From the NCBI RefSeq assembly GCF_001969385.1, contig NZ_CP014796.1, positions 2,373,501-2,437,500 of the forward strand: a stretch of DNA of 64,000 nt, read 5' to 3'. Numbering within the stretch: the stretch's first letter is position 1; every line of letters starts with the position of its first letter. Of the stretch, positions 33,984 through 42,506 are shown one piece after another. The notes beneath the pieces are model-generated. The model was not told the DNA's origin, did not search any database, and saw only the letters and a program-made list of their open reading frames with translations. The stretch is from Salipiger profundus (GTDB lineage Bacteria > Pseudomonadota > Alphaproteobacteria > Rhodobacterales > Rhodobacteraceae). The translations under genes and the position numbers were made by a program.

Positions 33984-35030
33984 TTACGATTTCTGCGACT
34001 GGCTGGCGTCGATCCGGGCCAGCGAGGCCTTGGTCACGCGGTCCAGCGAGATCGCCAGCACCACGATGCCGAAGCCCGCGACAAGGCCCACGCCCAGTTC
34101 GAGGTTGCGGATGCCGCGCAGCACGAGGATGCCGAGCCCAGGGGCCGAGACCATCGAGGCGATGACCACCATCGCGAGCGACATCATGATCGTCTGGTTC
34201 ACGCCGGCCATGATGTTGGGCAGCGCCAGCGGGATCTGCACGCCGAAGAGCTTCTGCCGGCTGGTCATGCCGAAGGCGTCGGCGGCCTCGATCACGTCCT
34301 TGTCGACGAGCCGGATGCCGAGGTTGGTGAGACGCACCACCGGCACGATGGCATAGAGGATCACCGCGATGCCGTAGAGTTTCGGCTCGGTCACCGAGAA
34401 CAGGAAGATCAGCGGGATCAGGTAGACGAAGGGCGGCAGCGTCTGCAGCATGTCGAGGATCGGGGTGACGACGCTCTGCATCCTGTCGTTGCGCGACATG
34501 GCGATGCCGATGGGCACGCCGAGCAGCACGCAGATGAAGGCGCAGACAAAGATGATCGCAAGGGTCTGCATCGCGGCGTCGTAGTGGTTCACGAAGGCCA
34601 GCGTCGCGACCATCAGCGCTATGAAGCCGAGGATCTTCCACGACCGGGTGACCGCGAAGACCACCGCCAGCAGGATCGGGATCATGATGAACCACGGCGT
34701 CTGGGTCATCACGTGAAGCATGTTCTCGAGCATCCAGCTCAGCGGCTGGGTGAGCGGGTCCACGACCACGCGCAGCGCGTCGCGGATGCCCAGGAAGCCC
34801 TCTTCGAGACCTTGCGTGAGGTCACGCGATTGCGGGATCGCGGCGCAGGCGTCGTGCAGCGCATCGAGAGAGGGAAAGGGGGTGTCCCAGGCAGAGGTGG
34901 CGCTGGCGCCGGCGTCTCCGCCCTTGGTCTTGGAAAGCAGGTCGGCCATCGACATGGGCCCGTCGCTCGAGCCTCCGTCGCACCATTCCCGCAGGCCAAG
35001 TGTGTCAAATAGGCCGTCGTATGTTGCCAT
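33984..35030 (-). CDS. proW: Glycine betaine/proline ABC transporter permease (ProW-like)
   Basis: The 348-residue protein has a long cytoplasmic N-terminal part (GLREWCDGGSSDGPMSMADL) that faces a central membrane domain of about six to seven helices with the binding-protein-dependent transport motif (EAADAFGMTSRQKLFGVQIP). This is the ProW form of betaine permease. The N-terminus is extended by about 70 polar residues compared with short OpuAB-type permeases. It is separated from proX by a terminator-like hairpin. Confidence 0.92.
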   Translation of the reverse strand: MATYDGLFDTLGLREWCDGGSSDGPMSMADLLSKTKGGDAGASATSAWDTPFPSLDALHDACAAIPQSRDLTQGLEEGFLGIRDALRVVVDPLTQPLSWMLENMLHVMTQTPWFIMIPILLAVVFAVTRSWKILGFIALMVATLAFVNHYDAAMQTLAIIFVCAFICVLLGVPIGIAMSRNDRMQSVVTPILDMLQTLPPFVYLIPLIFLFSVTEPKLYGIAVILYAIVPVVRLTNLGIRLVDKDVIEAADAFGMTSRQKLFGVQIPLALPNIMAGVNQTIMMSLAMVVIASMVSAPGLGILVLRGIRNLELGVGLVAGFGIVVLAISLDRVTKASLARIDASQSQKS

Positions 35031-35070
35031 GTGGGTGTGTGGACCGGGCGGTCCCTCCTTGCTGTGGAAA

Positions 35071-35102
35071 CAAAAAGAACGGGACCGGAAACCGGCCCCG
35101 TT
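35071..35102 (-). terminator. Terminator-like hairpin between proX and proW
   Basis: AACGGGACCGG and CCGGCCCCGTT (11-bp stem with one G-T pair, AAA loop) are followed on the - strand by CTTTTTG. It lies within the operon and should reduce read-through into proW and proV. Confidence 0.75.
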
Positions 35103-35133
35103 CCACCGGACACACTGGTCCGGCCATGATCGC

Positions 35134-36120
35134 TTACTGCATCAGCTGCGAGAGGTTCTCTGCGGCAGCGTCGTTGATCCAGCCCGACCAGACGTCGGGG
35201 TTCTCGGTGATGAAGTGCACAGCCACCTCATCGGCCGACGCGTTGTTCTCGTCCTGCCATGCCAGCAGACCGCTCATGGTCGAGGTCTCGAAGGTCATGT
35301 TGCGGAAGAACTCGGTCACTTCCGGCTGCTGCTCGGCGAACTCGGTGGTCACCGAGGTCAGGATCGGCGCGGCCGGGAAGTCCGACACCTGCGGGTCCGA
35401 GGCATCGGCGTTCTGCAGGTTCTCGAAGGCGCCCTCGTCGTAGTCGCCCAGCTTGACGCGGGTCATGTCGTACTTGCCCATCGGCACGGTCGGGCCCCAG
35501 TAGTAGCCGAACCACGGCTCACCGTCGGTCACGGCGGCGCCCATCGACGAGGCGAGCGTCTCGCCCGAACCGTGGTTGAACACCTCGATGCCCGAGCTCT
35601 CGAGGTCGAGCGCGCGGACGAGGTTGTCGGACACCACGCGGCAGCCCCAGCCGTCGGGGCAGTTGTTGAAGCGACCGCCGACGAGCTCGGGGTTCTCCAT
35701 GATGCCCTCGATGGTCGTGAGCTCGGGGTGCTCTTCCGCCAGCGCGGTCGGGATCCACCAGCCTTCGACGCCGCCCGGCTCGAGAACCGAGGTCAGGCGC
35801 TCGACGGTGCCGCCCTGCTCAAGCTTGTCATAGGCTTCGCCGGCCGAGTTCAGCCAGAGGTTCGTCACGACGTCCGGCTCGCCGTTCTCGGCGATCGAGG
35901 TGATCGCGGGGACGGTGTCGGACTGCACGAGGCTCACGTCGCAGCCATAGCCCTGCTCGAGCATGAACTCTGCAATCTTGGTGGTCACTTCGGCGGCGGC
36001 CCAGCCCATCTGGGCAATGGAGACCTCGCCGCAGCTTCCGGCGCTGTCCTGTGCGGAGGCGGCGCCGGCACCCAGCGTTGCGGTTGCGAACATGGTCGAT
36101 GCGAGCAGTGTCTTACGCAT
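35134..36120 (-). CDS. proX: Glycine betaine-binding periplasmic protein (ProX-like)
   Basis: The 328-residue protein has a signal peptide (MRKTLLASTMFATATLGAGA) and an OpuAC/ProX fold. Aromatic residues that could form the betaine cage are seen in GWWIPTALAE, WFGYYWGPTVPM and WQDENNASA, and cysteines in SAGSCGEV, GYGCDV and NNCPDGWGC may form disulfides. It delivers betaine-type osmolytes to ProWV. It is the promoter-proximal gene; the hairpin downstream would favour its higher expression, as is usual for binding proteins. Confidence 0.92.
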   Translation of the reverse strand: MRKTLLASTMFATATLGAGAASAQDSAGSCGEVSIAQMGWAAAEVTTKIAEFMLEQGYGCDVSLVQSDTVPAITSIAENGEPDVVTNLWLNSAGEAYDKLEQGGTVERLTSVLEPGGVEGWWIPTALAEEHPELTTIEGIMENPELVGGRFNNCPDGWGCRVVSDNLVRALDLESSGIEVFNHGSGETLASSMGAAVTDGEPWFGYYWGPTVPMGKYDMTRVKLGDYDEGAFENLQNADASDPQVSDFPAAPILTSVTTEFAEQQPEVTEFFRNMTFETSTMSGLLAWQDENNASADEVAVHFITENPDVWSGWINDAAAENLSQLMQ

Positions 36121-36491
36121 GTGAAACTCCTTTAATTATGAAACGATCTTGCGAACCGTTGAGCCGCCATGTGTGATGCTTGTCCGCTCTTTCAAGGCAG
36201 AATTTTCGCAGATGGCGCGGTCTGCAGTCGTTTGGTTTTCGAAGGAGTGCGTATCAAGGCGGTCATTGGGATGCAAACGGTTCGCAGCATGGCGTAGGGT
36301 CGGAAGGAGGGTGCCGGCGCCGCGGATAGCAGCTCCGCCGACATCCTTACCTCGCCGCGAGCCTCGCGCCTCGCTGCGATGAATGGCCCCTCTCGGGAGC
36401 CTGTGACCTTGCCCGGCCCTGCGCTATGGTCCGGCTCGTAGAGCCGGGCAGGTGCCTCCGGCATCGCGTCGCACTGCGCCAGGAGATCCCG
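36121..36491. promoter_or_regulatory. Divergent intergenic region with an 11-bp inverted repeat
   Basis: TGCGAACCGTT (36150-36160) and AACGGTTCGCA (36276-36286) are perfect inverted copies 115 bp apart upstream of proX. They could be two half-operators for looping by an unknown regulator. No gene is supported in this stretch; the region near 36121-36240 is AT-rich compared with its surroundings. Confidence 0.4.
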
Positions 36492-36983
36492 ATGACCGAC
36501 AGTTCCCAGGAAGTCGAGCGCAAGTTCCTCGTCGCCGAAATGCCGCCGCTCGACGGGGCGGTGTCCGAGCACATCAGGCAGGGATACTTCACCGTGCCCG
36601 AGGATTCGGTTCAGGTGCGGCTGCGCCAGAAGGGCGCGCGATTCTTTCTCACGGTGAAGGGGCAGGGCACGCTGTCCCGATCCGAGCACGAGACCGAGAT
36701 CCCCGCAGAGGTGTTCGAGCGTCTTTGGCCAGCGACCGGCGCGCGCCGCCTCGAAAAGATCCGCTGGACGGGTCGCCTGCCAGGCGGGGAAGTTTTTGAG
36801 CTCGATCTCTTCGAGGATCGCGACCTGAGGCTCGTCGAAGTCGAGTTCGCGGACGAGACCGGCGCGCTTGAATTCGTGCCGCCCGACTGGTTCGGCCGGG
36901 AGGTGACCGAGGATGGCCGCTTCTCGAACAGCAGCCTGGCGAGTGGGGGCGTCCCTGATGCTTCACCACCGCCGGAGCGCTGA
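36492..36983 (+). CDS. CYTH-domain protein (triphosphate tunnel family)
   Basis: The 163-residue protein starts with the defining ExExK motif (QEVERKFLVAE) and continues with VQVRLRQKGARFFLTVKGQG, RSEHETEIPAEVF, and LDLFEDRDLRLVEVEFADE, the alternating charged strands of the triphosphate tunnel. Family members are inorganic triphosphatases, thiamine triphosphatases or class IV adenylate cyclases; bacterial short forms are mostly triphosphatases. AGGAG sits six bases before the ATG. It is probably monocistronic. Confidence 0.9.
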   Translation: MTDSSQEVERKFLVAEMPPLDGAVSEHIRQGYFTVPEDSVQVRLRQKGARFFLTVKGQGTLSRSEHETEIPAEVFERLWPATGARRLEKIRWTGRLPGGEVFELDLFEDRDLRLVEVEFADETGALEFVPPDWFGREVTEDGRFSNSSLASGGVPDASPPPER

Positions 36984-37082
36984 CGCCGGGCGCGCCTTCG
37001 GCGGCGCGGATCGGCCGTTGCCGGACGGCAGGGGCCTTCGCCCAGCTTGACAGCCGCTTTCTTCCGGTCATTAGCATCCGCC

Positions 37083-37964
37083 ATGTTCGGCTTCAGAGAT
37101 ATCGAGATCATCCGCTCCGTGGTGCGCCACGGCGGGTTCCGCGCGGCCTCCGATGCCACGGGCCTCGCGCAGTCGGCCATTTCGCGACGTATCCGCCACC
37201 TCGAGGACCGCATGGGCATCACCATCTTCGAGCGCGACGGGCGCGGCGTGCGCCTGAGCGCCGCCGGGCGGCGGCTCTGCGACGAGGCCGAGGTGCTGAT
37301 CGCGCAGCGTGACCGCATTCTCGGAGAGCTGGTGCAGGGCGTCATGGCGGGCGTGGTGCGGCTGGGCGTGGCCGAGACCATGACCCACACCATCCTGCCG
37401 CGGATGCTGACCACATTGCGTGCGCGCCATCCGATGCTGCGTTTCGAGATCGCCGTCGATACCTCGGACCAGATGGGGCAGGCGCTCCGCGACGATGCGC
37501 TCGACGTGGTCATCATGCTGCGCGACCAGGCCCCGCGCGGCATCGCGCTGACCCCGCTGCCGCCGGTCAGCATGGGCTGGTTTGTCTCGCCCGAGCATTT
37601 CACGCTGCCCAGCCCCGCCGGGGTCGACGATCTCGCCGCGCTGCCGATCGTGTCTTTCCCGAAGACGACGATCCCGCACCGGCAGGTGCTCGACGTGCTC
37701 ACGCCGGGGCGGCGCCAGCCGGCGACGGTGCACGGCTCGGCCTCGCTCGCGACGATGCTGCATCTCGTGCAGCAGGGATTCGGAATCGGCACGATTCCGC
37801 ATTCCATCGTCGAGGCCTGGCCCCACACCACGCTTCAGGAGATCGAAGTGCTGCCCGAGGCGACACTTCCGCCGCTCGAGTTCGTCATCTGTCACGATCC
37901 TGAAAGAAACGAGGAAATCGGGCGTGCCGTGACGCAGGCGGCGGTGGAGGCCGGGCGCGACTGA
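37083..37964 (+). CDS. LysR-family transcription regulator
   Basis: The 293-residue protein has an N-terminal winged HTH (FRAASDATGLAQSAISRRIR, LEDRMGITIFERDGRGVRLS) and a periplasmic-binding-type effector domain (VVRLGVAETMTHTILPRMLT, FGIGTIPHSIVEAW). It is encoded on the same strand just upstream of the DUF1445-TRAP-amidase cluster and is its probable activator, with a palindrome-containing AT-rich promoter in between. The effector is unknown. The start is ATG 37083, which places the HTH normally; no strong ribosome site is seen. Confidence 0.92.
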   Translation: MFGFRDIEIIRSVVRHGGFRAASDATGLAQSAISRRIRHLEDRMGITIFERDGRGVRLSAAGRRLCDEAEVLIAQRDRILGELVQGVMAGVVRLGVAETMTHTILPRMLTTLRARHPMLRFEIAVDTSDQMGQALRDDALDVVIMLRDQAPRGIALTPLPPVSMGWFVSPEHFTLPSPAGVDDLAALPIVSFPKTTIPHRQVLDVLTPGRRQPATVHGSASLATMLHLVQQGFGIGTIPHSIVEAWPHTTLQEIEVLPEATLPPLEFVICHDPERNEEIGRAVTQAAVEAGRD

Positions 37965-37983
37965 TCGTCTGGGGAGATCGGTA

Positions 37984-38018
37984 GTGACTTAAATTGAGCT
38001 ATTGATTCAATCGGTCAC
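37984..38018 (+). promoter_or_regulatory. AT-rich palindromic operator/promoter of the catabolic cluster
   Basis: The block between the LysR gene and the DUF1445 gene is AT-rich and contains the perfect palindrome ATTGATTCAAT (38001-38011) inside a GTGAC (37984) / GTCAC (38014) pair. LysR proteins bind interrupted T-N11-A palindromes; this is the natural place for such a site. Confidence 0.5.
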
Positions 38019-38052
38019 TCTACGGAATGCTCGGGGAAACCGGAGTATTCGC

Positions 38053-38868
38053 ATGACCGACGCCAGAAGCATCGTTTCCAGCCCCGCCGCGCTGCGCGCG
38101 CAGATCCGCGACGGACAGTTCACCGGGCCGACCGCAGGCCACGGTGGCGATGCGCTTCAGGCGAACCTCGTGATCCTCGCGGGAGACGATGCCTCGGCGT
38201 TCCTGCGCTTCTGCCAGGCCAACCCGCGCCCCTGTCCGCTTCTCGCGGTCGGAGAGCCGGGCGACCCGACGCTGCCGACCCTCGGCGACATCGACCTGCG
38301 CCACGACGTGCCACGCTACCGTGTCTGGCGCGATGGCGCGCTGGCCGACGAGCCCACCGACATCGCCGCGCTCTGGCAGGATGACATGGTGTCCTTCGCG
38401 CTGGGCTGCTCGTTCAGCTTCGAGGACGCGCTGACCCGCGCCGGCATCCCGGTGCGCCACCAGACGGCGGGACGCAACGTGCCGATGTATCGCACCGATC
38501 TTGCCACCCGCCCGGCGGGCCGGTTCTCGGGGCCGCTGGTGGTCAGCATGCGTGCGATGCCCGCCGCCGACGCGATCGAGGCGATCACGATCTGCGATCG
38601 CTTCCCGCTGGCCCATGGCGCTCCGGTGCATCTCGGCGATCCGTCCGAGATCGGTATCGCCGACCTCCATGCGCCGGACTACGGCGATGCGCCCGACATC
38701 CGACCGGGCGACATCCCGGTGTTCTGGGCCTGCGGCGTGACCCCGCAGGCAGCGATCACCGCCGCGAAACCGGCGCTCGCGATCACCCACGCGCCGGGGC
38801 ACATGCTGGTGACCGACATCCCCTCGGGGCAGGCCGAACGCCGCCTGACCGGCGTTCACACCGGCTGA
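38053..38868 (+). CDS. DUF1445 protein (putative hydro-lyase / D-glutamate cyclase-like)
   Basis: The 271-residue protein matches the DUF1445 (YcsI) family: [20 protein letters not shown] near the N-terminus, [37 protein letters not shown] with the conserved Cys, and a C-terminal [20 protein letters not shown] with [14 protein letters not shown]. Bacterial members are annotated as hydro-lyases; the mitochondrial relative DGLUCY converts D-glutamate to 5-oxo-D-proline. Co-location with PxpB/PxpC-like genes fits 5-oxoproline chemistry. GGAG precedes the ATG. It is the first gene of the cluster. Confidence 0.88.
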   Translation: MTDARSIVSSPAALRAQIRDGQFTGPTAGHGGDALQANLVILAGDDASAFLRFCQANPRPCPLLAVGEPGDPTLPTLGDIDLRHDVPRYRVWRDGALADEPTDIAALWQDDMVSFALGCSFSFEDALTRAGIPVRHQTAGRNVPMYRTDLATRPAGRFSGPLVVSMRAMPAADAIEAITICDRFPLAHGAPVHLGDPSEIGIADLHAPDYGDAPDIRPGDIPVFWACGVTPQAAITAAKPALAITHAPGHMLVTDIPSGQAERRLTGVHTG

Positions 38869-38933
38869 CCCGCCGGCACGAGACCAACCAACACCAACCC
38901 GGACACGGTCCGGAAACCAACAGGAGAAACAGA

Positions 38934-39977
38934 ATGAAAAAGACCATGATGACAGCGATGGCCGCCGCCCTGCTCGCAGGGCCCGCGCTGGCCGAGGAAG
39001 AACTCGCCGTGGTCGGCAGCTGGTCGAGCCTGCCGCTCTACCAGGATTTCACCACCCCGTTCTGGACCGAGATGCTGCCCGAGATGACCGACGGCGACTT
39101 CACCGCCCAGCTCACCAGCTTCGACCAGATGGGCATCGCCGGAAGTGACGTCTACCGGATGCTCGGCGACGGCGTCTTCGACGTCGGCCAGACCGTGGCC
39201 GATTACACCGTGGGCGATGCGCCCGAGCTCGAGGGGCTTGACGTGCCGCTTGTCGCCACCACCGCCGATCAGGCCAAGGCCATGGTCGACGCGGCCCGCC
39301 CGATGGTCGTAGACATCATGCACGACCGCTTCAACGCCGAGGTGCTGGGGATCGCGCCGTATCCGCCGCAGGTCGTCTTCTGCAAGGGCGAGGTCTCTTC
39401 GCTGGCGGATCTCGAGGGCAAGAAGGTGCGCGGCTCGGGCCGCATGACCACCAAGCTGCTCGAGGCGCTCGGCGCAGAGGGCATCAACATCGCCTTCTCG
39501 GAAGTGCCGGGCTCGCTGCAGCGCGGCGTGATCGACTGCGCCGTCACCGGTGCCGGCTCGGGCTACTCCGCCGGCTGGTGGGAGGTCTCCGACCACCTGC
39601 TGACGCTGCCGCTTGGCGGCTGGGACCCGGTCGTGATCGCGATGAACAAGGACCGCTACGACGGCCTGTCGGGCGAGATGCAGGACAAGCTCAAGGCCGC
39701 CGTTGCCGAAGGGCTCGAAGCCAAGGCGTGGGCCGCGGCCGAGGGCGGTCTTGAAAACGACATCGCCTGCCTGACCGGCGAGGGCGAGTGCACCTCGGGC
39801 GACGCGGCATCGATGACGCTGGTCGAGGCCACCGAGGAAGACGTGACCACCGCCCGCGAGGCGCTCGAGTCCGAAGTGCTGCCCGAGTGGGCCGAGCGCG
39901 CCGGCACCGACTGGGCCAAGCGCTGGAACGACACCGTCGGCGCGACCGTCGGCGTGACCGTTCCGGTCTCGGACTGA
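38934..39977 (+). CDS. dctP: TRAP transporter substrate-binding protein (DctP family)
   Basis: The 347-residue protein has a signal peptide (MKKTMMTAMAAALLAGPALA) and the DctP fold: SLADLEGKKVRGSGRMTTKL with the substrate-carboxylate-binding Arg, LEALGAEGINIAFSEVPGSL and QRGVIDCAVTGAGS. TRAP systems import organic acids with a sodium gradient. The substrate is not readable, but the Arg suggests a carboxylate. CAGGAGAAACAG is the ribosome site. First of a standard P-Q-M triplet. Confidence 0.92.
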   Translation: MKKTMMTAMAAALLAGPALAEEELAVVGSWSSLPLYQDFTTPFWTEMLPEMTDGDFTAQLTSFDQMGIAGSDVYRMLGDGVFDVGQTVADYTVGDAPELEGLDVPLVATTADQAKAMVDAARPMVVDIMHDRFNAEVLGIAPYPPQVVFCKGEVSSLADLEGKKVRGSGRMTTKLLEALGAEGINIAFSEVPGSLQRGVIDCAVTGAGSGYSAGWWEVSDHLLTLPLGGWDPVVIAMNKDRYDGLSGEMQDKLKAAVAEGLEAKAWAAAEGGLENDIACLTGEGECTSGDAASMTLVEATEEDVTTAREALESEVLPEWAERAGTDWAKRWNDTVGATVGVTVPVSD

Positions 39978-39988
39978 GGCGTCGGCCC

Positions 39989-40540
39989 ATGAGCCGGATC
40001 GAAACACTGGAGGGCGCGCTGCGGCGCGCCAACCGCCTCGTCGCGCTGGTTCTCGGCGCGGCGCTGGTGGCGACCGCCATATTCGTGCTGATCGACGTGA
40101 TCGGACGCAAGACCGGCTGGGGCTCGCTTGGCGGCTCGGACGAGATCTCGGGCTACGTGATGGCCGCGGTCGCAAGCTGGGGCCTGGCCTGCGCGCTGCT
40201 CGACCGCGCGCATGTCCGCATCGACCTGATCCGCCAGAAACTCAACGAGACCGGGCAGGCGGTGATGGACATCTTCGCGATGATCGTGACCAACGGCGTG
40301 GTGCTGCTGATCGCCTACCAATGCTGGCCGGTCCTGCAGAAGACCATCGAGCGCGGCTCGCGGGCGAACACCCCGCTGGAAACGCCGCTCTGGATCCCGC
40401 AGGGCATCTGGTTCGCCGGATGGGCGTGGTTCGCGCTCAGCGCGACGCTGCTCAGCCTGATCGGCATCGCCTACCTCGCGCGGGGTGAGCGGGCGAAGCT
40501 CAACACCTCCATCGGCCTCGGATCGGAGCTCGACCAATGA
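39989..40540 (+). CDS. dctQ: TRAP transporter small permease (DctQ family)
   Basis: The 183-residue protein has four hydrophobic helices (LVALVLGAALVATAIFVLID, YVMAAVASWGLACALLDRAH, DIFAMIVTNGVVLLIAYQCW, WFALSATLLSLIGIAYLA), the DctQ layout, with the conserved acidic SDEISGYV and DRAHVRIDL after helix 2. Start ATG 39989 is 12 bp after the dctP stop. It overlaps dctM by four bases. Confidence 0.88.
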   Translation: MSRIETLEGALRRANRLVALVLGAALVATAIFVLIDVIGRKTGWGSLGGSDEISGYVMAAVASWGLACALLDRAHVRIDLIRQKLNETGQAVMDIFAMIVTNGVVLLIAYQCWPVLQKTIERGSRANTPLETPLWIPQGIWFAGWAWFALSATLLSLIGIAYLARGERAKLNTSIGLGSELDQ

Positions 40541-41820
40541 TCTGGACTGTCGCCTTTTCCCTTCTCGGCCTGATGGCCCTGTCGATCCCCGTCGGGATCG
40601 TGCTCTTCATTCTCGGCATCGGTGTGGGCGAGATCTACTCGGCCTTTCCGCTGCTGCGCGGCCTCGGGCAGGTTGTGTGGTCGTCGTCCTCGTCGTCGAC
40701 GCTGATCGCCATTCCGCTATTCGTGCTGCTGGGCGAGGTGCTGGTCCGTGGCGGCGTCGCCGCGCGCACCTATGCCGCGCTCGACAAGTGGCTGAGCTGG
40801 CTTCCCGGCGGTCTCATCCATGCCAACGTCGCGACCGCGACGATGTTCTCGGCGACCTCGGGCTCGTCCGTGGCAACCGCGGCCACCGTCGCCACCGTGG
40901 CGATGCCGCAGGCCGACAAGCTGGGATACGACCCCAAGCTCTTCTCGGGCGCCATCGCGGCGGGCGGCACGCTCGGTATCCTCATCCCGCCGTCGATCAA
41001 CCTGATCGTCTACGGCTTCCTGACCGAGACCTCGATCCCGCAGTTGTTTTCGGCCGGGCTGCTGCCGGGCCTGCTCATGGCGCTCGCCTTCGTCGTGGTC
41101 ACCGCGCTGATCTGCAAGGCGCGCCCAAGCCTCGGCGGCCCCTCGCGCAGCTTCAGCTGGGGTGACCGGGCGCGCAGCCTGGTGCAGCTGGTGCCGATCA
41201 TCCTGCTGTTCACCGTGGTCATCGGCTCGATCTACGCCGGCTGGGCCACGCCCACCGAATCCGCCGCCATCGGGGTCGTCATCGCGGCGCTCATCGCGCT
41301 CACGCTGGGCACCGGGCTGGGGCTCGGCACCATCGCCGAGGCCCTGCACGGGACGATCCGGATCTCGGCGATGATCATGCTGGTCATCACCGGCGCGTAT
41401 TTCCTCAACTTCGCCATGACCTCGGCGGGGCTGGGCCGGCAGCTGACGGAGCTGCTCGAGAACACCGGCCTGCCGCCGATCGGCACGCTGCTTCTGGTGG
41501 TGGTGCTCTACCTCGTGCTCGGCTTCTTCATCGAAACGCTGTCGCTCATGGTCGCCACCATTCCGATCATCGTGCCGATCATTGCGGGGCTGGGCTACGA
41601 CAAGGTCTGGTTCGGCGTGCTGATGATCGTGCTGATCGAGATGGCGCTGATCACGCCGCCGGTCGGGCTCAATCTCTTCGTGGTGCAGAGCACACGCGGC
41701 AAGGGCTCGATGAACGAGGTGATCCTCGGCGTCATCCCCTACGTGCTGGTCATGCTGTGCATGGTCGCCCTGCTGATCGCGGTGCCGGGTCTGGCGCTCT
41801 GGCTGCCCTCCATCCTCTGA
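40537..41820 (+). CDS. dctM: TRAP transporter large permease (DctM family)
   Basis: The 427-residue protein has about twelve helices and DctM signatures GGLIHANVATATMFSATSGS, AAGGTLGILIPPSINLIVYG and MALITPPVGLNLFVVQS. It forms the ion-coupled transport channel with DctQ. Length is normal for the family. Overlap with dctQ (ATGA) and a short gap to the next gene indicate one transcript. Confidence 0.95.
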   Translation: MIWTVAFSLLGLMALSIPVGIVLFILGIGVGEIYSAFPLLRGLGQVVWSSSSSSTLIAIPLFVLLGEVLVRGGVAARTYAALDKWLSWLPGGLIHANVATATMFSATSGSSVATAATVATVAMPQADKLGYDPKLFSGAIAAGGTLGILIPPSINLIVYGFLTETSIPQLFSAGLLPGLLMALAFVVVTALICKARPSLGGPSRSFSWGDRARSLVQLVPIILLFTVVIGSIYAGWATPTESAAIGVVIAALIALTLGTGLGLGTIAEALHGTIRISAMIMLVITGAYFLNFAMTSAGLGRQLTELLENTGLPPIGTLLLVVVLYLVLGFFIETLSLMVATIPIIVPIIAGLGYDKVWFGVLMIVLIEMALITPPVGLNLFVVQSTRGKGSMNEVILGVIPYVLVMLCMVALLIAVPGLALWLPSIL

Positions 41821-41831
41821 AAGGAGTTCAC

Positions 41832-42506
41832 ATGACACTCGACTTCCGCGCCGACGGGGCGCCGCTTCCGCTCGACCTGCAGCATCTGATCGTCGCGGGC
41901 TGGACCGGTCGCGATGCCGACGCCATCGCCCACCACATCGAGGAACTGGCCGCCCTCGGCGTGCCCGCGCCGTCGCAGACGCCGCTCTACTACCGGGTCT
42001 CGGCGCCGCTGCTGACCACCGCGCCGGTGATCGAGGCGGTGGGCGAGGCGTCCTCCGGCGAGGTCGAGCCGCTGATCGTCGAGGTGGACGGCAAGCGCTA
42101 CCTCGGGCTGGCATCCGACCACACCGACCGCGCGCTCGAGGCGCACTCGGTCGCCATGTCGAAGCAGGTCTGCGCCAAGCCCTGCGCCACCGAGCTCTGG
42201 CCGTGGGACGAGGTGGCCGACCGGCTCGAGGAGATCGAGCTTGAAAGCTGGATCGAGGAAGACGGCGCATGGGTGCCCTACCAGTCCGGCACCATCGCGG
42301 CGATCCGACCGCTGGCCGATCTGATCGAGGGCAGCCGGATCTCGGAGCTGTCCAAGGATGGCCCCGTCGCCATGCTCTGCGGCACCTTCGGCGCCAAGGG
42401 CGGTGTCCGTCCGGCGGCGAAGTTCCGCATGGAGATGCGCGATCCGAAGACCGGCCGCAGCATCACCCACGAATACGAGACGCGCACGCTGCCGGAGGTG
42501 GCATGA
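41832..42506 (+). CDS. DUF2848 protein (fumarylacetoacetase-like fold, unknown role)
   Basis: The 224-residue protein follows dctM by 11 bp with AAGGAG. It contains the DUF2848 features HHIEELAALGVPAPSQTPLY, LIVEVDGKRYLGLASDHTDR, SKQVCAKPCATELWPWDEV and MLCGTFGAKGGVRPAAKFRM. Members are small proteins distantly like fumarylacetoacetate hydrolases and frequently occur with TRAP or ABC transport and amidase genes. Two cysteines and the SDHTDR motif may be functional. The reaction is unknown. It overlaps the amidase start. Confidence 0.85.
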   Translation: MTLDFRADGAPLPLDLQHLIVAGWTGRDADAIAHHIEELAALGVPAPSQTPLYYRVSAPLLTTAPVIEAVGEASSGEVEPLIVEVDGKRYLGLASDHTDRALEAHSVAMSKQVCAKPCATELWPWDEVADRLEEIELESWIEEDGAWVPYQSGTIAAIRPLADLIEGSRISELSKDGPVAMLCGTFGAKGGVRPAAKFRMEMRDPKTGRSITHEYETRTLPEVA

